DNA of 64,000 bases. Origin: Variovorax beijingensis (GTDB taxonomy: Bacteria > Pseudomonadota > Gammaproteobacteria > Burkholderiales > Burkholderiaceae_C). Location: the NCBI RefSeq assembly GCF_003951285.1, contig NZ_RXFQ01000003.1, positions 124,001 through 188,000 on the forward strand. The letters run 5' to 3'. Of the stretch, positions 63,750 to 64,000 are shown piece after piece (the stretch's first letter is position 1; the number at the start of each line of letters is the position of its first letter). The position numbers were made by a program, and so were the translations under genes. The notes under the pieces are model-generated. The model was not told where the DNA came from. It did not search any database and was given only the letters and a program-made list of their open reading frames with translations.

Positions 63750-64000
63750 ATAGTTAGTACGTTAGTTTGTATTTCGGGGCAATCCTAGAGGCTTTGTCGG
63801 GCACGGTGTTGATCAAAGTTTGTCGGGTTACATTTCTGAATCGTTCGTTACATGTTCGTACTACCTCATATCGCTCGAATAGGGTAGCCAGCGGTCATTA
63901 GCACCGGCTTTCCTTGATTCGCCCGATCTGCGGGAGGGGCGTTTGCCAGGAAGGCATTGACCCAGGGAACTCACTGTAGGAATTGCGCTGCGGTCGCGCA
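63750..64000. other. Non-coding upstream region with direct repeats
   Basis: No convincing gene. It is less GC-rich than the rest and contains two short direct repeats: TTTGTCGGG at 63793-63801 and 63819-63827, and GTTACAT at 63827-63833 and 63847-63853 (20 bp apart, two helical turns). These are candidate activator sites for the minus-strand operon. On the minus strand TTGCCC-N17-TACTAA is a weak sigma-70 candidate. The right end of the window cuts off whatever lies beyond. Confidence 0.4.

Overview
The window is a GC-rich stretch that reads as a chromosome segment of a beta-proteobacterium of the Comamonadaceae, most like Variovorax. Support: four-fold GC-biased coding, three orphan 'Bug' (tripartite tricarboxylate transporter) receptors, a DUF2868/DUF3482 gene pair, a DUF3563 protein, a beta-proteobacterial imuA-imuB-dnaE2 cassette, and a Burkholderiales-type general porin. 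The genus is inferred from gene content, not tested by search. No rRNA, tRNA, CRISPR array, insertion sequence or phage gene was found.

Layout. 1-5.4 kb: the end of a molybdenum hydroxylase subunit gene, a small monooxygenase-like gene, a GTPase/membrane protein pair, a 24-residue hydrophobic peptide gene with a terminator, and a TetR regulator divergent from a glyoxalase-fold gene with a pair of matching operators between them. 5.4-12.3 kb: an ABC exporter, a membrane-anchored unknown, two divergent LuxR-type regulators, a DUF3563 gene, a LigB-type dioxygenase (probable TTG start) and an alpha/beta hydrolase. 12.4-15.3 kb: mipA, convergent with an OmpR-family two-component pair; both units carry the same TTAAA direct repeats in their promoters. 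15.3-25.7 kb: a catabolic island with three Bug receptors, an FAD oxidoreductase, an IclR regulator, a two-subunit aconitase-X enzyme, an IlvD/Edd dehydratase and a porin. Its substrate is unknown.

25.8-33.6 kb: an aldo/keto reductase, then an SOS mutagenesis locus. A near-perfect LexA box precedes imuA-imuB-dnaE2. Directly behind dnaE2 is a gene for a protein with a proline-rich N-terminus and a PD-(D/E)xK nuclease core resembling MmcB. Facing it is an unrecognised 76-residue gene with its own LexA box.

33.7-63.7 kb: eighteen genes on the minus strand with no gap above about 60 bp. Transcription would start near 63.7 kb. The first genes encode a hybrid NRPS-PKS-aminotransferase (2448 aa), a C-A-T-C-T peptide synthetase (1668 aa), an Sfp-type phosphopantetheinyl transferase and two alpha/beta hydrolases of the kind linked to exosortase/polysaccharide loci. 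They run straight into a complete Wzx/Wzy-type exopolysaccharide system: Wza, Wzc, initiating sugar-phosphate transferase, GDP-fucose synthase, Wzy-like polymerase, three glycosyltransferases, a fucosidase-like secreted enzyme, Wzx flippase, a FixJ-type response regulator, ManC, and a lipoprotein. This arrangement suggests that a short amino-acid/polyketide product and a fucose/mannose-type polysaccharide are made under common control, and perhaps joined. That joint system is the most interesting content of the window.
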